DNA of 64,000 nucleotides from Takakia lepidozioides (GCA_030704615.1 CM060732.1:33027053-33091052), one strand, 5' to 3'. Shown: positions 23,336 to 35,596, counted from the stretch's first letter. Numbers and translations are program-made. Notes: a model not told the origin generated them from the sequence alone.

Positions 23336-24919
23336 TCAGATCTCATACAAGTGTAGTGGCAAGCGAGGCGTAGCGAAGGCAAGCAACGGTTTGAGCTTGG
23401 GTGTAGTCAGGCCTTCCCTCTCTTCCATGTCGATGTCTGTAGCACCCTTCTCAAGCACAGGGGTCCAGTCAAAGCTGTGCAGCAGGCTTGCCAGGGCCAA
23501 CATGACCATTGTGGTTCCTAGGGATGCACCTGGGCAGCCCCGCCGCCCAGCACTAAAAGGGATTATTCGCATATCTGCATCTTTGATCTCGACACGCATC
23601 TCTGTATCAACAGTGTGATTCTGGATGCCTTCTTCCAACCATCTTTCAGGTTTGAACACCTCCGCCTCGTCCTTCCATATTTCAGGGTTGCGCCCAAGGC
23701 CCCACCCGCTGATGAGGACCTGCGTTCCTTTGGGGATGGCGTAACCTCCGAGCTCGGTGTCCTCCATAGCCAGGTGCGGTATGACAAATGCCCCAGGGGG
23801 GTGCATCCGGAAGGTCTCCTTCACGACGCACTCCAAGTACTTCAGCTTCCCCAAATCTGACTCCAGGACCATCCGCTCAAGTCCTACCACATGGTCAATT
23901 TCATCTTGTACTTTGTGAAGCAGGTTGGGGTGCCTGATCATCTCCGCCATAGCCCACTCATTTGTGACGGCAGAGGTGTCGGTTGCTGCTGCTATCATGT
24001 CCTGCACCAAGGCCTTCACGGTTGTGTCGCTCAGGTGTTCCTCCCCAGACTCGCCTGGCAGGGATAATAAGACGTCTACAAAATCAGTTGAAGAGTCAAG
24101 GTCATCCTTCTTCTTTCTGTGTTCTTCAACAATGGAAGTGTGGAATGCGTCCATGCTTTTCTCCACTTGTATCATCTGCTTCTCATGTCCCCCAAAATCA
24201 CACCACCTGAGAAAGGGCAGGTAGTCGCCGAGGGGGAAAACACCTAGCAGCCGAAACACTTCCTGTGTTACTTTTTTGAAATCCTTAGCTTCGCCTGGTC
24301 CTGCGTTTCCGGTACCAAAGTATCGCTTTCCCAGTAGCATGCGTGTCATGATGTTCATAGACAGTGCTGCCAGCGCCTCCTTGAGATCGGAAGGCTGGTC
24401 CCGAGAGGCATCAGTAAAAATAGACTGCACCAAGCAGTGGGCCTCCTCTATGCGCTCCTTTTTGAAGCCCTCCAGACGTTTTGGAGTCAAGAGCTCCGTC
24501 AAACAGATGCGGCGCCCATTTTTCCAGTGATCTCCATAGGGTGCCATTGCAACATCACCACCACCATAGGCCAAGTGATCCATAGCGATTGTCTTTGGCC
24601 TGGATGCAAAGACATGGTCCTTTGTCTTGAGAACTTCCTTACACAGTGTTGGAGTGTCTATTACAACTGTACCGACTGAGCCCAGGCGCAGAAATATGAT
24701 GGGTCCGTATTTCCTTTGTAGAGCATAGACGTTACGATGGGGGAGGCGTCCCAGACTTAGTAGATTGCCAATGATAGGCAGCCTGAGGGGCCCTGGAGGT
24801 AGTAGCTTGCCTTTATAGTACCTTCCGAAGAAATGCTCTAGCAGAGTTGCCAGTAGAAATGCCGGCACAATCACATAGAAGAAGGCTGCCATTACCTTGT
24901 CAAGCTGCTCTACTCCCAT
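23336..24919 (-). CDS. Cytochrome P450, CYP703-like fatty acid hydroxylase, 527 aa
   Basis: An ER-anchored haem monooxygenase. CYP703 enzymes hydroxylate medium-chain fatty acids in-chain to make sporopollenin precursors for pollen and spore walls. Visible in order: N-terminal membrane helix (about residues 8-28); proline-rich hinge LLPPGPLRLPIIGN; I-helix oxygen-binding AAATDTSAVTNEWAMAE; K-helix ExxR in KETFRMHPPG; PERW in FKPERW; haem loop FSAGRRGCPG with the cysteine ligand. The I-helix run, the MHPPGAFVIPH segment and the ending TPRLPLHLYEI are close to CYP703 rather than generic CYP71-clan members. The frame is intact without introns and the ATG at 24919 precedes the anchor. Another A-type P450 with similar motifs is the alternative. 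Confidence 0.8.
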   Translation of the reverse strand: MGVEQLDKVMAAFFYVIVPAFLLATLLEHFFGRYYKGKLLPPGPLRLPIIGNLLSLGRLPHRNVYALQRKYGPIIFLRLGSVGTVVIDTPTLCKEVLKTKDHVFASRPKTIAMDHLAYGGGDVAMAPYGDHWKNGRRICLTELLTPKRLEGFKKERIEEAHCLVQSIFTDASRDQPSDLKEALAALSMNIMTRMLLGKRYFGTGNAGPGEAKDFKKVTQEVFRLLGVFPLGDYLPFLRWCDFGGHEKQMIQVEKSMDAFHTSIVEEHRKKKDDLDSSTDFVDVLLSLPGESGEEHLSDTTVKALVQDMIAAATDTSAVTNEWAMAEMIRHPNLLHKVQDEIDHVVGLERMVLESDLGKLKYLECVVKETFRMHPPGAFVIPHLAMEDTELGGYAIPKGTQVLISGWGLGRNPEIWKDEAEVFKPERWLEEGIQNHTVDTEMRVEIKDADMRIIPFSAGRRGCPGASLGTTMVMLALASLLHSFDWTPVLEKGATDIDMEEREGLTTPKLKPLLAFATPRLPLHLYEI

Positions 24920-27900
24920 GTCTATCTCTTCTTTCTGTCCTTTTAATACAGTTCAAAGAGCCTGTGCAGGAAATGAGCTGTCTCTAAGAAGGTGAATTTT
25001 TGGAAGTGAGGAGTGATGAGAGAGCTCAAGGGCAAGAGAACAGAACTAAGAAAGCAGGGTGCAAACCAAAAGGAGGAGGTACTAGTTGTGCAAACTGAAA
25101 GAAAAAGGTTTTGCTTTCAAGCTAAAAAGAAAACTTCCAGGGCTTTAAGCTTAACAGCCATACTTTTGGTGCTCAGGGCCAATCTCAGCCATACTTTTGG
25201 TGCTAAAATCAGCCATGTGTCTGGTGCTTATGCTGACCACTGGTGGGTGTTGGGTCTTTCCCCATCACATAGGTGTAACCTATTTTGACGAACAAGAGTG
25301 GCTTTTTCATTTGGTTATTCCTTGCAGAGCACCTTTACAGGCAGCCCTGGTCAGTTAGCCTGCTACGGATCTCCACAACTTAAGCTAGCATGTAAGCCTT
25401 TCCATGTACAACTGCTCTGTTTAATGTTGTGGTCACCTTTGCAGTGGAAAGGTTTGCCAGCTTTTCAGTGTTCTGTCCTGGTTATAATTTCATGTGCACT
25501 GGATCACATGCTAGCAATGTGCGTAGCCCTGTACTGTGAGATGCAGGGAATGAATGGGCAAATCCAACATTCAAAGACAAAACTGCGAAAACTGTCCACC
25601 CTGAAATTGGCCAGAGGATGGTCATCCACAGACATGATCAGAGGCAAAAGTGGAGAGAAAAGTTGTTTGAATGGTGTGACTGGTCACCTGGTGGTTGTTG
25701 CCCGATGCATGCAGAATTGGCAGGTTGGTAAAACATAACACAGCTCAATATTAATCCATTGAACCCAGCTAAGGCTTCAACTATCAGTTCCATCCCATAC
25801 GACAGCAGAAGAATCTGAATAAGATTTATTATGGAATTTGCAGGTGTACTGCAATTGGAACCCTGTTAGAATCTTCAAAAGCTAAAGCAAGTTCCCCCTC
25901 CATTGCATCGCCTTCCTCCCTACCACGATTTTCCTGCCAGTCTTTCGGACCCTTGCCCCCGACCTGCACAACTTCACACTCAGTACCAAAGAGAAGGAAG
26001 GAAAACAAACAAAATCTAGGGATTGGGATTATGCGTTACACTGCTGTGGACTTATTCCCCGTTTGCTTCTCCTTCGTCCACCAGGGGTTTGTGGAGGGAG
26101 CACATACTCTCTTCTCTTTGGACTCGGTAAGTGGTTTGGAAGGTGATAGCAGGTACTAGCAATATGCTGTGTGTACATTGGTTCACAGGACCAAGGAGGA
26201 ACGGAGACTCTGAGGAGGCGCTCAGATTCAAGGAGAAACACACATACGGAGGTGGTCGTATTGCGGGATCTAGCCATGGCTGGACTGGTGTCATCAACCT
26301 AGTATTTGCACTCTATTTCTCTTTCGCTTCTGTCTCGTCTTTGAAATTGCAAGCCTCGCATCGGATCAAAGTAGAGTTTTCTAGGGCACAACAGACGTGT
26401 GAAGAGAAATGGGGAGTGAGAGGGGAGCAGAGATTAGGCCCTAGTGTTATACTCGGAGTAGCCGGCTGTACTTGTGAGCCGTGACTGAGGCAAAAGAGAA
26501 GATAAAGAGATTCAATACTTTGTAACCCTTGTGACGCTGGGGTAAGGACATGCATTTAGAAACAAGAGAGAGAAACCCAACAGGGAAGTCTGAGAAGAAG
26601 AGACAGATCTACTGATGAGACCGAAATTGCACAAAAAGATGAAGAGCGAGCTTGCACCTCGCTGAACCGCGATCGCAATTGCTCCGCTGCGAGGCTTGCA
26701 CATCCGAGACGAGACAAATTCTACGGAGGGTTTCAGAGTTTATCGCTGCACTTCCTTATTGTACACTGTATCCGACAAGAACTAAACGTAATCCCTACAC
26801 TAGATCTGTGCTGGCTGATTCGATACCCTCACTTTGTGGCAAAATGGTGAGGACTTGAGGAGCTGCCAGGGTACGGCAAGCAGCGTGCATGGCAGGGACC
26901 AGGCTCGTCTGCTCCACTTGTTCTGGAGGCATCTCGGGCTGCTACCACATGCCTCGCCGAGGCAACCCTGCTTGCAAGCCTGGGAACGAACAATCTTCAA
27001 ACTCCAGTGGATGGCGGGACGATCGAGGCAATACGGTGATGTCTCTTATGTACAGTAAAAGCTGACAACACAATGCGTTTATCTCTCTCTCTCTCTCTCT
27101 CTGCACACTTATATGGAATTGATTGTTGATAAATGTGATGGCATTGCCCTTCAACCCACGCTGGCCTGGCCCCACAGGCTAAGATTTCTCTTTTCCTATC
27201 TCTCTCTCCATTCACATAGACTCTTTTTTAGTCTCTTCTCCAATCCAGCACTGAAACTAGTGTCTCCTAGGTGTGTGTGGGGCTTTTGGTCTGTTGAATA
27301 TGTGTTGGCATTGTTAGACTTGCAATGCAGGGAAGGATCTATTGACTTTTGCCGTGGAGGCAATAATAGCTGAGGGAAAGCAGGAATGTAGTGTGGTTGC
27401 AGATGCATTCCGGAGGCCCACATGTTAGTACCTGCGAGGAACTCTGGATTGATAACCAGAAGAAACCTCCATGGGTAGACGTTCAAATGGAGAAGCTGGA
27501 AGCAGCTACAAATATGTCTGCTGCAAGCCCTGGAACAGTGGGGTCATCAGGGCTCATCCTGTATGGCAGCCCCTCCTCTTTTACAGATCCAGCCCTTGGG
27601 GACTTCTCATGTTTCTATTGTAGTTACAGCAGGTGTTCTGCTAAGTACTCCTGATATAATTTCATGAAGGGAGAAAGTGAGATCACTTATGTCAAGGAAG
27701 AATGAGACCGACATGGAGCAGTTGTTGGGGAGGTACGGGAGGGGGTCCCGCAACCCAGAGCTTTACAGGGATAAGTTAGATGGGGTTCTTGGGAGTCCAT
27801 CCATAAAAGGATGGTCTGGTAATGCAACTGGTGTCTGAGTTGGTACATTTTGTCACAGCATGCTGTGATGTAGAAGGTTAATCAGCCTGTATTCTGCTAT

Positions 27901-27958
27901 CTAGGCAAGAGCCTGTCCTCATGACGAGATATATTTTCGGCGAGTATAGTTGGTTGGA
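24920..27958. other. Spacer and 5' leader before the DYW PPR gene
   Basis: The P450 promoter side carries three imperfect copies of TCAGCCATACTTTTGGTGCT at about 25154-25228. No frame here shows family motifs. From about 26990 onward the sequence matches, with divergence, the leader of the second PPR gene (44990-46031), so much of 27.0-27.95 kb is probably transcribed leader. Confidence 0.45.
27020..27958 (+). repeat. Duplicated PPR leader, copy 1
   Basis: Blocks shared in order with 45075-46031: ATCGAGGCAATACGGT, a CT tract (27081-27102), AGAAACCTCCATGGGTAGA, TCTTTTACAGATCCAG and CCTGTCCTCATGACGAGAT. Spacing is similar in both copies. It marks the two PLS PPR genes as duplicates that include non-coding 5' sequence. 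Confidence 0.65.
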
Positions 27959-30238
27959 ATGCACTCTGTGAGTTCAAGGTCTGTATTTGTTACTGAGATT
28001 TTTAAGTCATGCAGGGTGGGAGGCTTGAATCAGGCACAGTTGTTTGAATCAGACACCCTGACCATGACCACTGCATTTGAAAGAGGACGAGGAGAGAGGG
28101 TCAACAAGGACTCTTCTTACACTTGTGGGGATGTGAGGACACTATGTAAGGCAGGACAGCTGAAAGAGGCACTGCAGATTTTGAACGAAGGAGGTATTTT
28201 TCCAGACTCCAATACTTATGCCTGTCTCTTGCAGGAGTGCATCAAGATCAAAGGCCTAGCAATTGGAAAGCAAGTGCATGCCCACATTGTTGACCGGGGA
28301 TGGAAGCCAAACGTCTTTCTACACAACACCCTTATGAACATGTATGCCAAGTGTGGAAGCCTGGTGGAGGCACGCCTAGTCTTTGACAAAATGCCTGAAC
28401 GAGATGTGTTTACATATACTACAATGATTGGAGCATATGCCAGGCATGCGTGTGGTGTGGAGGCTTTTGATATTTATAAGCAAATGACATGGGAAGGGAA
28501 GACACCTGACAATGTCACATTCACCTGTGTCCTCAAGGCCTGTGCTACCCAGGGAGCCCTGGAGAAGGGCAAAAGTGTCCATGCTGACATCATCAAAGCT
28601 GGAATTACGCCAGATATAATTCTGGAGACTGCCCTTGTGGACATGTATGCCAAATGTGGGAGCATGAAGGATGCACATCAAGTGTTTGACAAAATGGCTC
28701 GGCGAGATGTGGTCTCATGGAGTGCGATGATTGCTAGTTACGCTCAGCATGGGCGTGGCAGAGAGGCTTTGGAGACCTATGAGCAAATGATAGAGGATGG
28801 TGTGATTCCCAACCAGGTCACATTGGTTTCTGTTCTCAATGCATGTGCCAGCCTTGTGGCTCTGGACAAAGGCAAAGAGGTCCATGCTGACATCATCAAA
28901 GCCAGAATTGAGCCACATATCATGTTGGAGAATGCCCTTATTGACATGTATGCTAAATGTGGGAGTGGAAAGGATGCATGTCAAGTGTTCGACAATATGG
29001 CTCACCGAAATGTGGTCTCATGGAGTGCAATGATTGCTGGATATGCTCAGCATGGGTGTGGCAGGGAGGCTTTGGAGACCTATGAGCAAATGAAATTGGA
29101 AGGGATTAAACCCAACCAGGTCACGTTTGTTTGTGTTTTCAATGCATGTGCGAGCCTGGCAGCTCTGGAGAAGGGCAAAGAGGTCCATGTTGACATCATC
29201 AAAGCCGGAATTGAGCCTAATATCTTTCTAGAGAGTACCCTCGTGGACATGTACTCTAAATGTGGGAGCATGAAGGATGCCCGTCAAGTGTTTGACAACA
29301 TGGCCAAGCAAGATGTGGTCTCATGGAGTGCGATGATAGCAGGATATGCTCAGCATGGGTGTGGTAGGGAGGCCCTGCAACTGTTTGAGCAAATGCAACA
29401 GAAAAATTTGAAGCCAGACGGTATTACCTTTACATGTCTCCTCTCTGCTTGTAGCCATGTGGGTCTTCTGGATGAGGGATGTCACTACTTTGCTTCTATG
29501 AATCGAGATCATGGCCTGACTCCTGCGGTAGAGCATTTTGGTTGCATGGTGGACCTTCTTGGCCGTGCAGGGCAATTGAATGAGGCAGAGGACTTCATTA
29601 ACAACATGCCAATTGAACCAGATGCGTCGACATGGGGAGCTTTGCTTGGTGCCTGCAGAATTCATGGGAATGTGGAGGTGGCAGAACATGCGGCAAAATG
29701 GCTTCTCAAGTGGGATGCCCAACATGCTGCCACTTATGTTCTGCTATCGAACATCTATGCAGCGGCTGGCAGGTGGGAAGATACTGCAAAGGTGAGGAAA
29801 ATGATGAAGGACAGAGGGGTTACAAAGGAGCCAGGTCGCTGCTGCATTGAGGTCGACAACCAGATGCATACATTCCTTGTGGGCGATAAATTGCATCCAC
29901 GAATTGAAGAAGTAAGTGCTGAACTAAACAGATTGTCTGGGGAGATGAAGGAGGCCGGGTACATGCCTGACACGCGTTTTGTCTTGCATGATGTGGAGGA
30001 GGTGCACAAAGAATTTTCTCTGTGTCACCACAGTGAGAAACTGGCCATTGCTTTTGGGCTCATCAGCACTCCACCTGGAACGCCTCTTCAGCTGATCAAG
30101 AACCTTCGGGTGTGTGGTGACTGCCACACGGCCACCAAATTCATCACAAAGATTGTTGGGCGAGCAATTGTTGTACGAGATGCCAACCGCTTTCACCACT
30201 TCCAAGATGGTGTTTGTTCGTGTGGAGATTACTGGTGA
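27959..30238 (+). CDS. PLS-class PPR protein with intact DYW domain
   Basis: PLS-DYW PPR proteins bind organelle transcripts one base per repeat, and the DYW domain deaminates C to U. The protein has about ten P/L/S repeats in tandem (recurring GKEVHADIIKAGI and ALVDMYAKCGS), then an E region (WGALLGACRIHGNVEVAEHA) and a full DYW domain. That domain has the deaminase HSEK motif, the CGDCH zinc site and the terminal CSCGDYW. All expected catalytic and zinc residues are present. There are no introns. The first ATG in frame is 27959; 28064 is an alternative that aligns with the paralogue's MVTPF. No strong transit peptide is obvious from either start, so chloroplast or mitochondrial targeting is undecided. 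Confidence 0.88.
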   Translation: MHSVSSRSVFVTEIFKSCRVGGLNQAQLFESDTLTMTTAFERGRGERVNKDSSYTCGDVRTLCKAGQLKEALQILNEGGIFPDSNTYACLLQECIKIKGLAIGKQVHAHIVDRGWKPNVFLHNTLMNMYAKCGSLVEARLVFDKMPERDVFTYTTMIGAYARHACGVEAFDIYKQMTWEGKTPDNVTFTCVLKACATQGALEKGKSVHADIIKAGITPDIILETALVDMYAKCGSMKDAHQVFDKMARRDVVSWSAMIASYAQHGRGREALETYEQMIEDGVIPNQVTLVSVLNACASLVALDKGKEVHADIIKARIEPHIMLENALIDMYAKCGSGKDACQVFDNMAHRNVVSWSAMIAGYAQHGCGREALETYEQMKLEGIKPNQVTFVCVFNACASLAALEKGKEVHVDIIKAGIEPNIFLESTLVDMYSKCGSMKDARQVFDNMAKQDVVSWSAMIAGYAQHGCGREALQLFEQMQQKNLKPDGITFTCLLSACSHVGLLDEGCHYFASMNRDHGLTPAVEHFGCMVDLLGRAGQLNEAEDFINNMPIEPDASTWGALLGACRIHGNVEVAEHAAKWLLKWDAQHAATYVLLSNIYAAAGRWEDTAKVRKMMKDRGVTKEPGRCCIEVDNQMHTFLVGDKLHPRIEEVSAELNRLSGEMKEAGYMPDTRFVLHDVEEVHKEFSLCHHSEKLAIAFGLISTPPGTPLQLIKNLRVCGDCHTATKFITKIVGRAIVVRDANRFHHFQDGVCSCGDYW

Positions 30239-31777
30239 AGCAAGAGACATTCATTAAAGAGACTGCAATCCTGAGGACCATGAGACAAATCAGAAGACAA
30301 TTCAAGTCTTCAAAGTGGAAGAGTTCCATTTCTTTACATTTCACTAATCCGATGTTCCACATTGTCTAACAACTTCGGCAAAATGTCAATCACGGAAGCT
30401 AAAGTACGCTGATCATCAAATTGTTGTTCAGTAGTACTACCTTCATTAATTTTGTGGTGGTTGACATGCCTTGGCAGGCAGGCAGGCAGGCAGAAGCTTG
30501 TGTATAGTAGTTTTGCAAGTTGAGCAGGATCATGCATCAATCTAGGTTTACTCAATGAAGCTGATGGGGAGATTCTAAAGTAAAGCTTATTTAGTGAGTA
30601 GAACACGATATGTGCGAATTCGGGGGAAAAGTTACACAACGGTAAGTATGGTGGTTCGTGACCAGTGGAAAGTTGATTGGGGATGATGCAACTCAACCAG
30701 AATGGATTAAACTTGTTGGCATTCAGAAAGAAGCGTCATGCATTGGAGAAGATAGCACTGGTTGAAGATTTGCATGTGTGAACTCTAAGCAAGTGATGTT
30801 TAGAATACCCCTTTGATATTTGTCTCGCAAGAATATGGTTTGTTGTTCCAACAGTGAACCCTATTAGAAGCTTCAACAATCATTCTCACTGCATGAACTT
30901 GCCCCATTCTGCAACGCTTTGAACTTTTGCTTCTCACCTCCACTTCCAGTGTACCTGCTCCCCTAGTTAGTCATCTCTAGCAACTGTTTTCTTGTGTGGA
31001 GGGACACCAGTTGATACAGACAAACTGTGAATGCAGAGCATGCTGGCACTGTTCTACTCTTCCATTTCTGCTGCACAGGCATATTACATGCGTAGAATAC
31101 AATCTCCTGCTGAAGCAGGTGCTTTGATTGGTGCCACAGCCATTGTTTAGCAAGGGCAGCAATTCCCGTGCTTCCTGCCCTCAACCGAGGCAATGCTACA
31201 TTGGTGTGGGTTGCGACTTGAGTTACAGTTCTTAGAGGTGACACTGTCCACAGAGATAGTGTTACAAACTGATAGAGATGGGGAGGAAAACAATAGAGAT
31301 TTGATTTCCCAGAGGCTCACAGGCTACGAAGAGGAAGAATGGCGGACGGTTTGTAGCTCTCACCGCTGGTTGTCATGTAAGCATTACTGATCATCGACTG
31401 CAGCAGCAGGGGATCAAACAAAATTGGGAACTTAAGTGAAGAATTTGGGCCACTCTGCAGACTTTTCCGTCACACCTAGTTCAGGCTCAAAAACAATAAA
31501 CGAAGGGAGACAGAAACACTGATGGGAAAGAAACCAAGATAAGAGACAGGGACCCTGAAACCCTAAACCCAGACTTTAGCAAGGCAACGGGGTTTATTGA
31601 TCTGAGACAGGGTGCATCTTCATGTGTAGGTGAGTCTCCTTTACTGTGATGGTACGCTGAAAGCATAGAATGCACGAGAAAGTGTAACCTGGGGTGTATT
31701 TTTATTGCCCATGTTCGAATTACAGTGATTTGAACTGGACGCCAAGAAGTGGATTCTAGAAATCGGGGAGGAAACAA
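30239..31777. other. Spacer between PPR gene and ALG8
   Basis: It holds the PPR 3' untranslated region and the ALG8 promoter. A (GGCA) simple repeat lies at about 30473-30493. No frame with recognisable homology on either strand. Confidence 0.45.
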
Positions 31778-34445
31778 ATGGGGGCATCCGACTGGCAAGA
31801 TCTGGTGTGGCTGGCAGCAATTGCAACATGTTTGAAGGTGTTACTCGTACCCACATACCACAGTACAGACTTTGAGGTTCACCGGCACTGGCTTGCGATA
31901 ACCCACTCTCTCCCTCTCCAGAATTGGTACAGTGACGAATCCAGTGAGTGGACTCTGGATTACCCCCCTTTCTTCGCTTTCTTCGAGCGATTCCTCTCTC
32001 TATTTGCAGGCGTTGTGGACCCTCAGCTTGTCGAGCTAATCGAAGGACAAAACTACGCCAGTGATCGTGCTGTCTTATTTCAGCGGGCCACAGTTATGGC
32101 AGCTGATGTGGTCCTCTACTGGGGTCTCTTGGAGATCTGTCGAAATCTGTCAACAGAAAAGCGTAGGCTGGTTTATGTGGCTGTGATATTCTCACCGGGC
32201 CTCTTCATCGTTGATCACATGCATTTCCAATACAACGGATTTTTATTTGGGATGTTACTGCTGTCTCTCGCAGCGCTGAAAGATGGCCGTGATTTGATTG
32301 GGGGTGTCTGGTTCGCAATTCTGGTTTGCTTCAAGCATCTCTTTGCAGTTGCAGGGCCTGTGTACTTTGTGTATCTGCTAAGGCATCACTGCAGGGGCCC
32401 AATGAAGATTTCACGGTTTCTCAGACTGGCAGGGGCTGTTCTTGGTATTGTGGCAATTGCATTTGGGCCATTTGCCTATTATGGTCAGGTGATTATCCGC
32501 TTTTTGCTTGCACTGTCACAATCAGTTCTTGATTCACCTTCAGAAGCTTTAAACAATATATAAGGTGTGTATGGTAGTGCAGTGGAGTAAGAGTCAATTG
32601 GCTCAGGGATCTGAAGAGCTCAGTATGCCTGGTTCAGAGATTGTACCGAGCCTCAAGCACACTGCTGAATAGCCAACATTAGAAGGTGCAGTGTGGTCTA
32701 TGGCGCCATCTCCATACAGCTGCTTCCTACCTACATTCATTGGGCCAATGTCTAGATTGCAAAGCAATAAAGGCTTGCTCACTTACTCTTTGGACTTACA
32801 GAGTAGCAAGCTCACTAGTGTGATCTGATTTGGTGTAGGTTGTGTTGTCCATGTGTCTGCCGTTCATGGGTCACGGCAGATTGGCCAAGTGATGAAGCGG
32901 CTCTTCCCTTTCGGAAGGGGTCTCTGCCATGCTTACTGGGCCCCTAACCTCTGGGCTCTGTACAATGCTGCGGATAAAGTGATCGCATTTTTGCTCCGGA
33001 TGGTAGGATTCCACATGCAACCCTCCAAGGCAGGCATGACAAGAGGTCTCGTAGGCGATTTCACTCCATATGCAGTGCTCCCACAGGTGAGTGCCTTGCT
33101 GTGAATTCTCTTCACTCACAGTTCTTCTACCATTCTGTTGCATGCATGGTGCTCAATATACCAATCAAGAATCATCGAGGCCCAACTGGTCTATAGCACA
33201 TGGGCTTTTTACACTGCATGTTGTGAGCTGCATGCTCTAATTTGGTCTAACTAAGCTGTTTAGCCTTGGGTGCAGTGCATCTGCTTTCAGTCCTCATGGG
33301 CGCTCAAGTTGAGATGATGGAAGCTGACATGATGTAAGCGGCTTGTGTCACTGTGCTCCAGATCACACCATCAGTATCAGCAGGTCTGGTCCTATTCTCA
33401 ATGCTGCCATGTCTTGTGCAAATCTGGAGATGGCCAAGGCAGTCAAGCATCATTCGATGTGTAGCATACGCATATGCTTGCGGGTTCATGTATGGATGGC
33501 ATGTCCATGAGAAGGCATCCCTTCACATTGTCATCCCTTTGAGCCTTGTTGCAGTCGAGAGTCTGGAAGATGCCAGCAATTTTTTCTTGTTGTCGACAGG
33601 TGCAGTTTGTTCTCTACTTTTTTGAAAAGAGGCAGAGTTTATGTTTCTTCTTGTCTGGCATACTAATTTCCCAGGCTTACTTTGAAAATTAGAGTGACCT
33701 CCTCCTGCGACAGAGATCCACAAGGAATAGAACGTCTCTCTGGATGATTTCAGGGTGCTGATTACAGGAGTCAAAGAGAATTTATCAAGAGCATCCTAGA
33801 GACCAGTTATTATATCAGTCTGTCTGCATACTTCTCGGACTCGACCTGGCTCCTCTCTTGGCTCCGGGGGCAGGGGTCCAACTCTTTTTACAGTTCCTTG
33901 TCATGCTGAGCTTCAATACTGGAAACTAGTTTGTTCACCAGATCAACGTATATATCATGCCCAACTAACACTATTCTCTGATCTGTACTGCAGTTTCATA
34001 CTACTCGCTCTTCCCCCTCCTTTTTGAAACGAAAGAGTACCCCATCAAAGTTGTCCTTCTTCTTCTACATACTTTGCTGTTGTGGGTCAGCTTCTCAGCA
34101 AGTTTCTGCATCTCTGGCCGACAGGCCACAAAGGAGGCCACAAAGGAGCCTGACGAAAAAAGGAGAGCTGATCACAGTCCTCAGAAAAGTATAGATCCAG
34201 CTGCCAACCTTTGTCATGGGACAGAAGTGAAGAGAGACACCAAAAGAGAAGGGGAGCTGCTAGGGAGATGTAAACAAACATACCTAGTGGGTCTAATATT
34301 CATAGAAGTCTATGGTCAGTTTTTGCACCCGTTTCTGCTCAGAGGTAGACTTCCCTTTCTTCCATTGATGCTTATTTCAGTGTACTGTGGGTTAGGGATG
34401 CTGTATTTCTGGGCAGGGCAATTGTGTCACATTATTTTTCACTAG
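31778..34445 (+). CDS. ALG8: ALG8 dolichyl-P-Glc: Glc1Man9GlcNAc2-PP-dolichol glucosyltransferase, 535 aa
   Basis: A multi-pass ER membrane enzyme that adds the second glucose to the lipid-linked oligosaccharide before transfer to nascent glycoproteins. Exons are 31778-32488, 32880-33086, 33362-33599 and 33994-34445. Phases 0, 0 and 1 join cleanly into 535 residues, close to the family length. Family signatures: STDFEVHRHWLAITHSLPL, WTLDYPPFFAFFE, DHMHFQYNGFLFG, RLFPFGRGLCHAYWAPN, GWHVHEKA and the last-exon start YYSLFPLLFE. VHRHWLAIT and GLCHAYWAPN separate it from ALG6. A hydrophilic loop in exon 4 (ATKEATKEPDEKRRAD onward) is longer than I expect for this family. The ATG at 31778 opens the frame directly before the first membrane segment. 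Confidence 0.92.
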
Positions 34446-35596
34446 AGCTGTTGTTTTTTGGAGACTAGTGTGTAGACCCCAGTTCAAGGATTTGGTTTCC
34501 AAATTCTCAACAGAATGAGAAGGGGCAGATGCTTTCGAGCAGACCATCGTTCCTCAACAGTTTTGGTCATTGGTCATTTGGTCATTCTACCTGATAGGAA
34601 ACACTGAAATCGAATATTCATCTGTGTCAATGAGACCATCGGTGGAAAACCCCTTGGTTCATCAGTATATCTGTCTCCTCCTCGGACTTGCCTGTTGGAT
34701 TTCTGTCTTGTTTTAACTATATGTCCCTACTCCAGAAAATTCTATCGTCACTGAAGTGACGTAGTATTCAATCTTTCTCTGTATAATAGTTCTTACCTCT
34801 GGCTCTGGTTTTCTGTTTCCCCTCATGTTTTTTTTCCATTTTGTCCCCTAAGCTCTATGAGCTTTCCGTGGACGTTATAAAGCACCATTTCATTTCATTT
34901 CATTTCTGTATCCTCAACCACGCCTCATACGTACACACGTTCCTCCGACTATAAGACTAGGCCCTAATCTGTGTGTGTCTCTGCTCTCCTTTCACTCTCT
35001 GTTTCTTTCTTAGTTCATAGCCCACATATGTGAATACTGGGTGTCACTCATTATATAGAGCCGCCACAATGTGTGTGCCCCTGCGTTCACAAAACTGCAT
35101 TAGACTAAGAACGTTTCTCTTCCCTTCTCATTTTTCCGTTTCTTATAAAGCACCATTTCATTTCATTTCATTTCTTCTCTTTACCCATTTGAAGCAAATT
35201 GATTTTCCCCACCCTCGCCATCTCTCTACCGTGGCTCCGCAAACCTTTTGAGAAGCATTTGCTCCTAGGAAAGATGCATGCCCACATTCCTGCACGTATC
35301 AGGAAATCCGAAGTCGGAAATAGCAAAAGCAAACACATACCAAAAGTCGAGAAAAGATAATAATAGAAAAACGAGAACAGAAAAAGTTGCGGGAAAACTG
35401 TATGAATTGCTGTTTCTGCGGCTGTGGCGGAGAGCTTTGCTTGCCATTGAAACGGAGGAGAGAGCTGTGTAGATTGATCAGGCGAGGGAGCCCAGTTGAC
35501 AAGAAGAGGTGCAGAGTGTTTTGCTACGGAGGAGGAGGACAAGAAGTATAGCTAGTTCTAATCTGCGTATAGACGATCACACAAAGGGAAAGGGTC
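34446..35596. other. ALG8 3' side and MADS-1 upstream region
   Basis: It contains two copies of TATAAAGCACCATTTCATTT (about 34877 and 35146), each followed by extra CATTT units. It also contains the inverted dispersed repeat listed separately, and from about 35330 a leader homologous to that of the second MADS-PPR gene. Confidence 0.5.
35045..35290 (+). repeat. Dispersed repeat, copy in plus orientation
   Basis: Homologous to the reverse complement of about 62490-62650. Shared blocks are TGTGTGCCCCTGCGTTCAC followed by AAAACTGCATTA, then TTACCCATTTGA, CGCCATCTCTCT and TAGGAAAGATGCAT. This copy has an extra insert of about 60 bp holding the TATAAAGCACC and CATTT sequence that also occurs at 34.88 kb. 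Confidence 0.6.

Noticed and set aside
28376-29725. Long minus-strand frames opposite the DYW PPR gene
   Set aside because: They are antisense shadows of the repeated PPR codons and recur with the repeat period.
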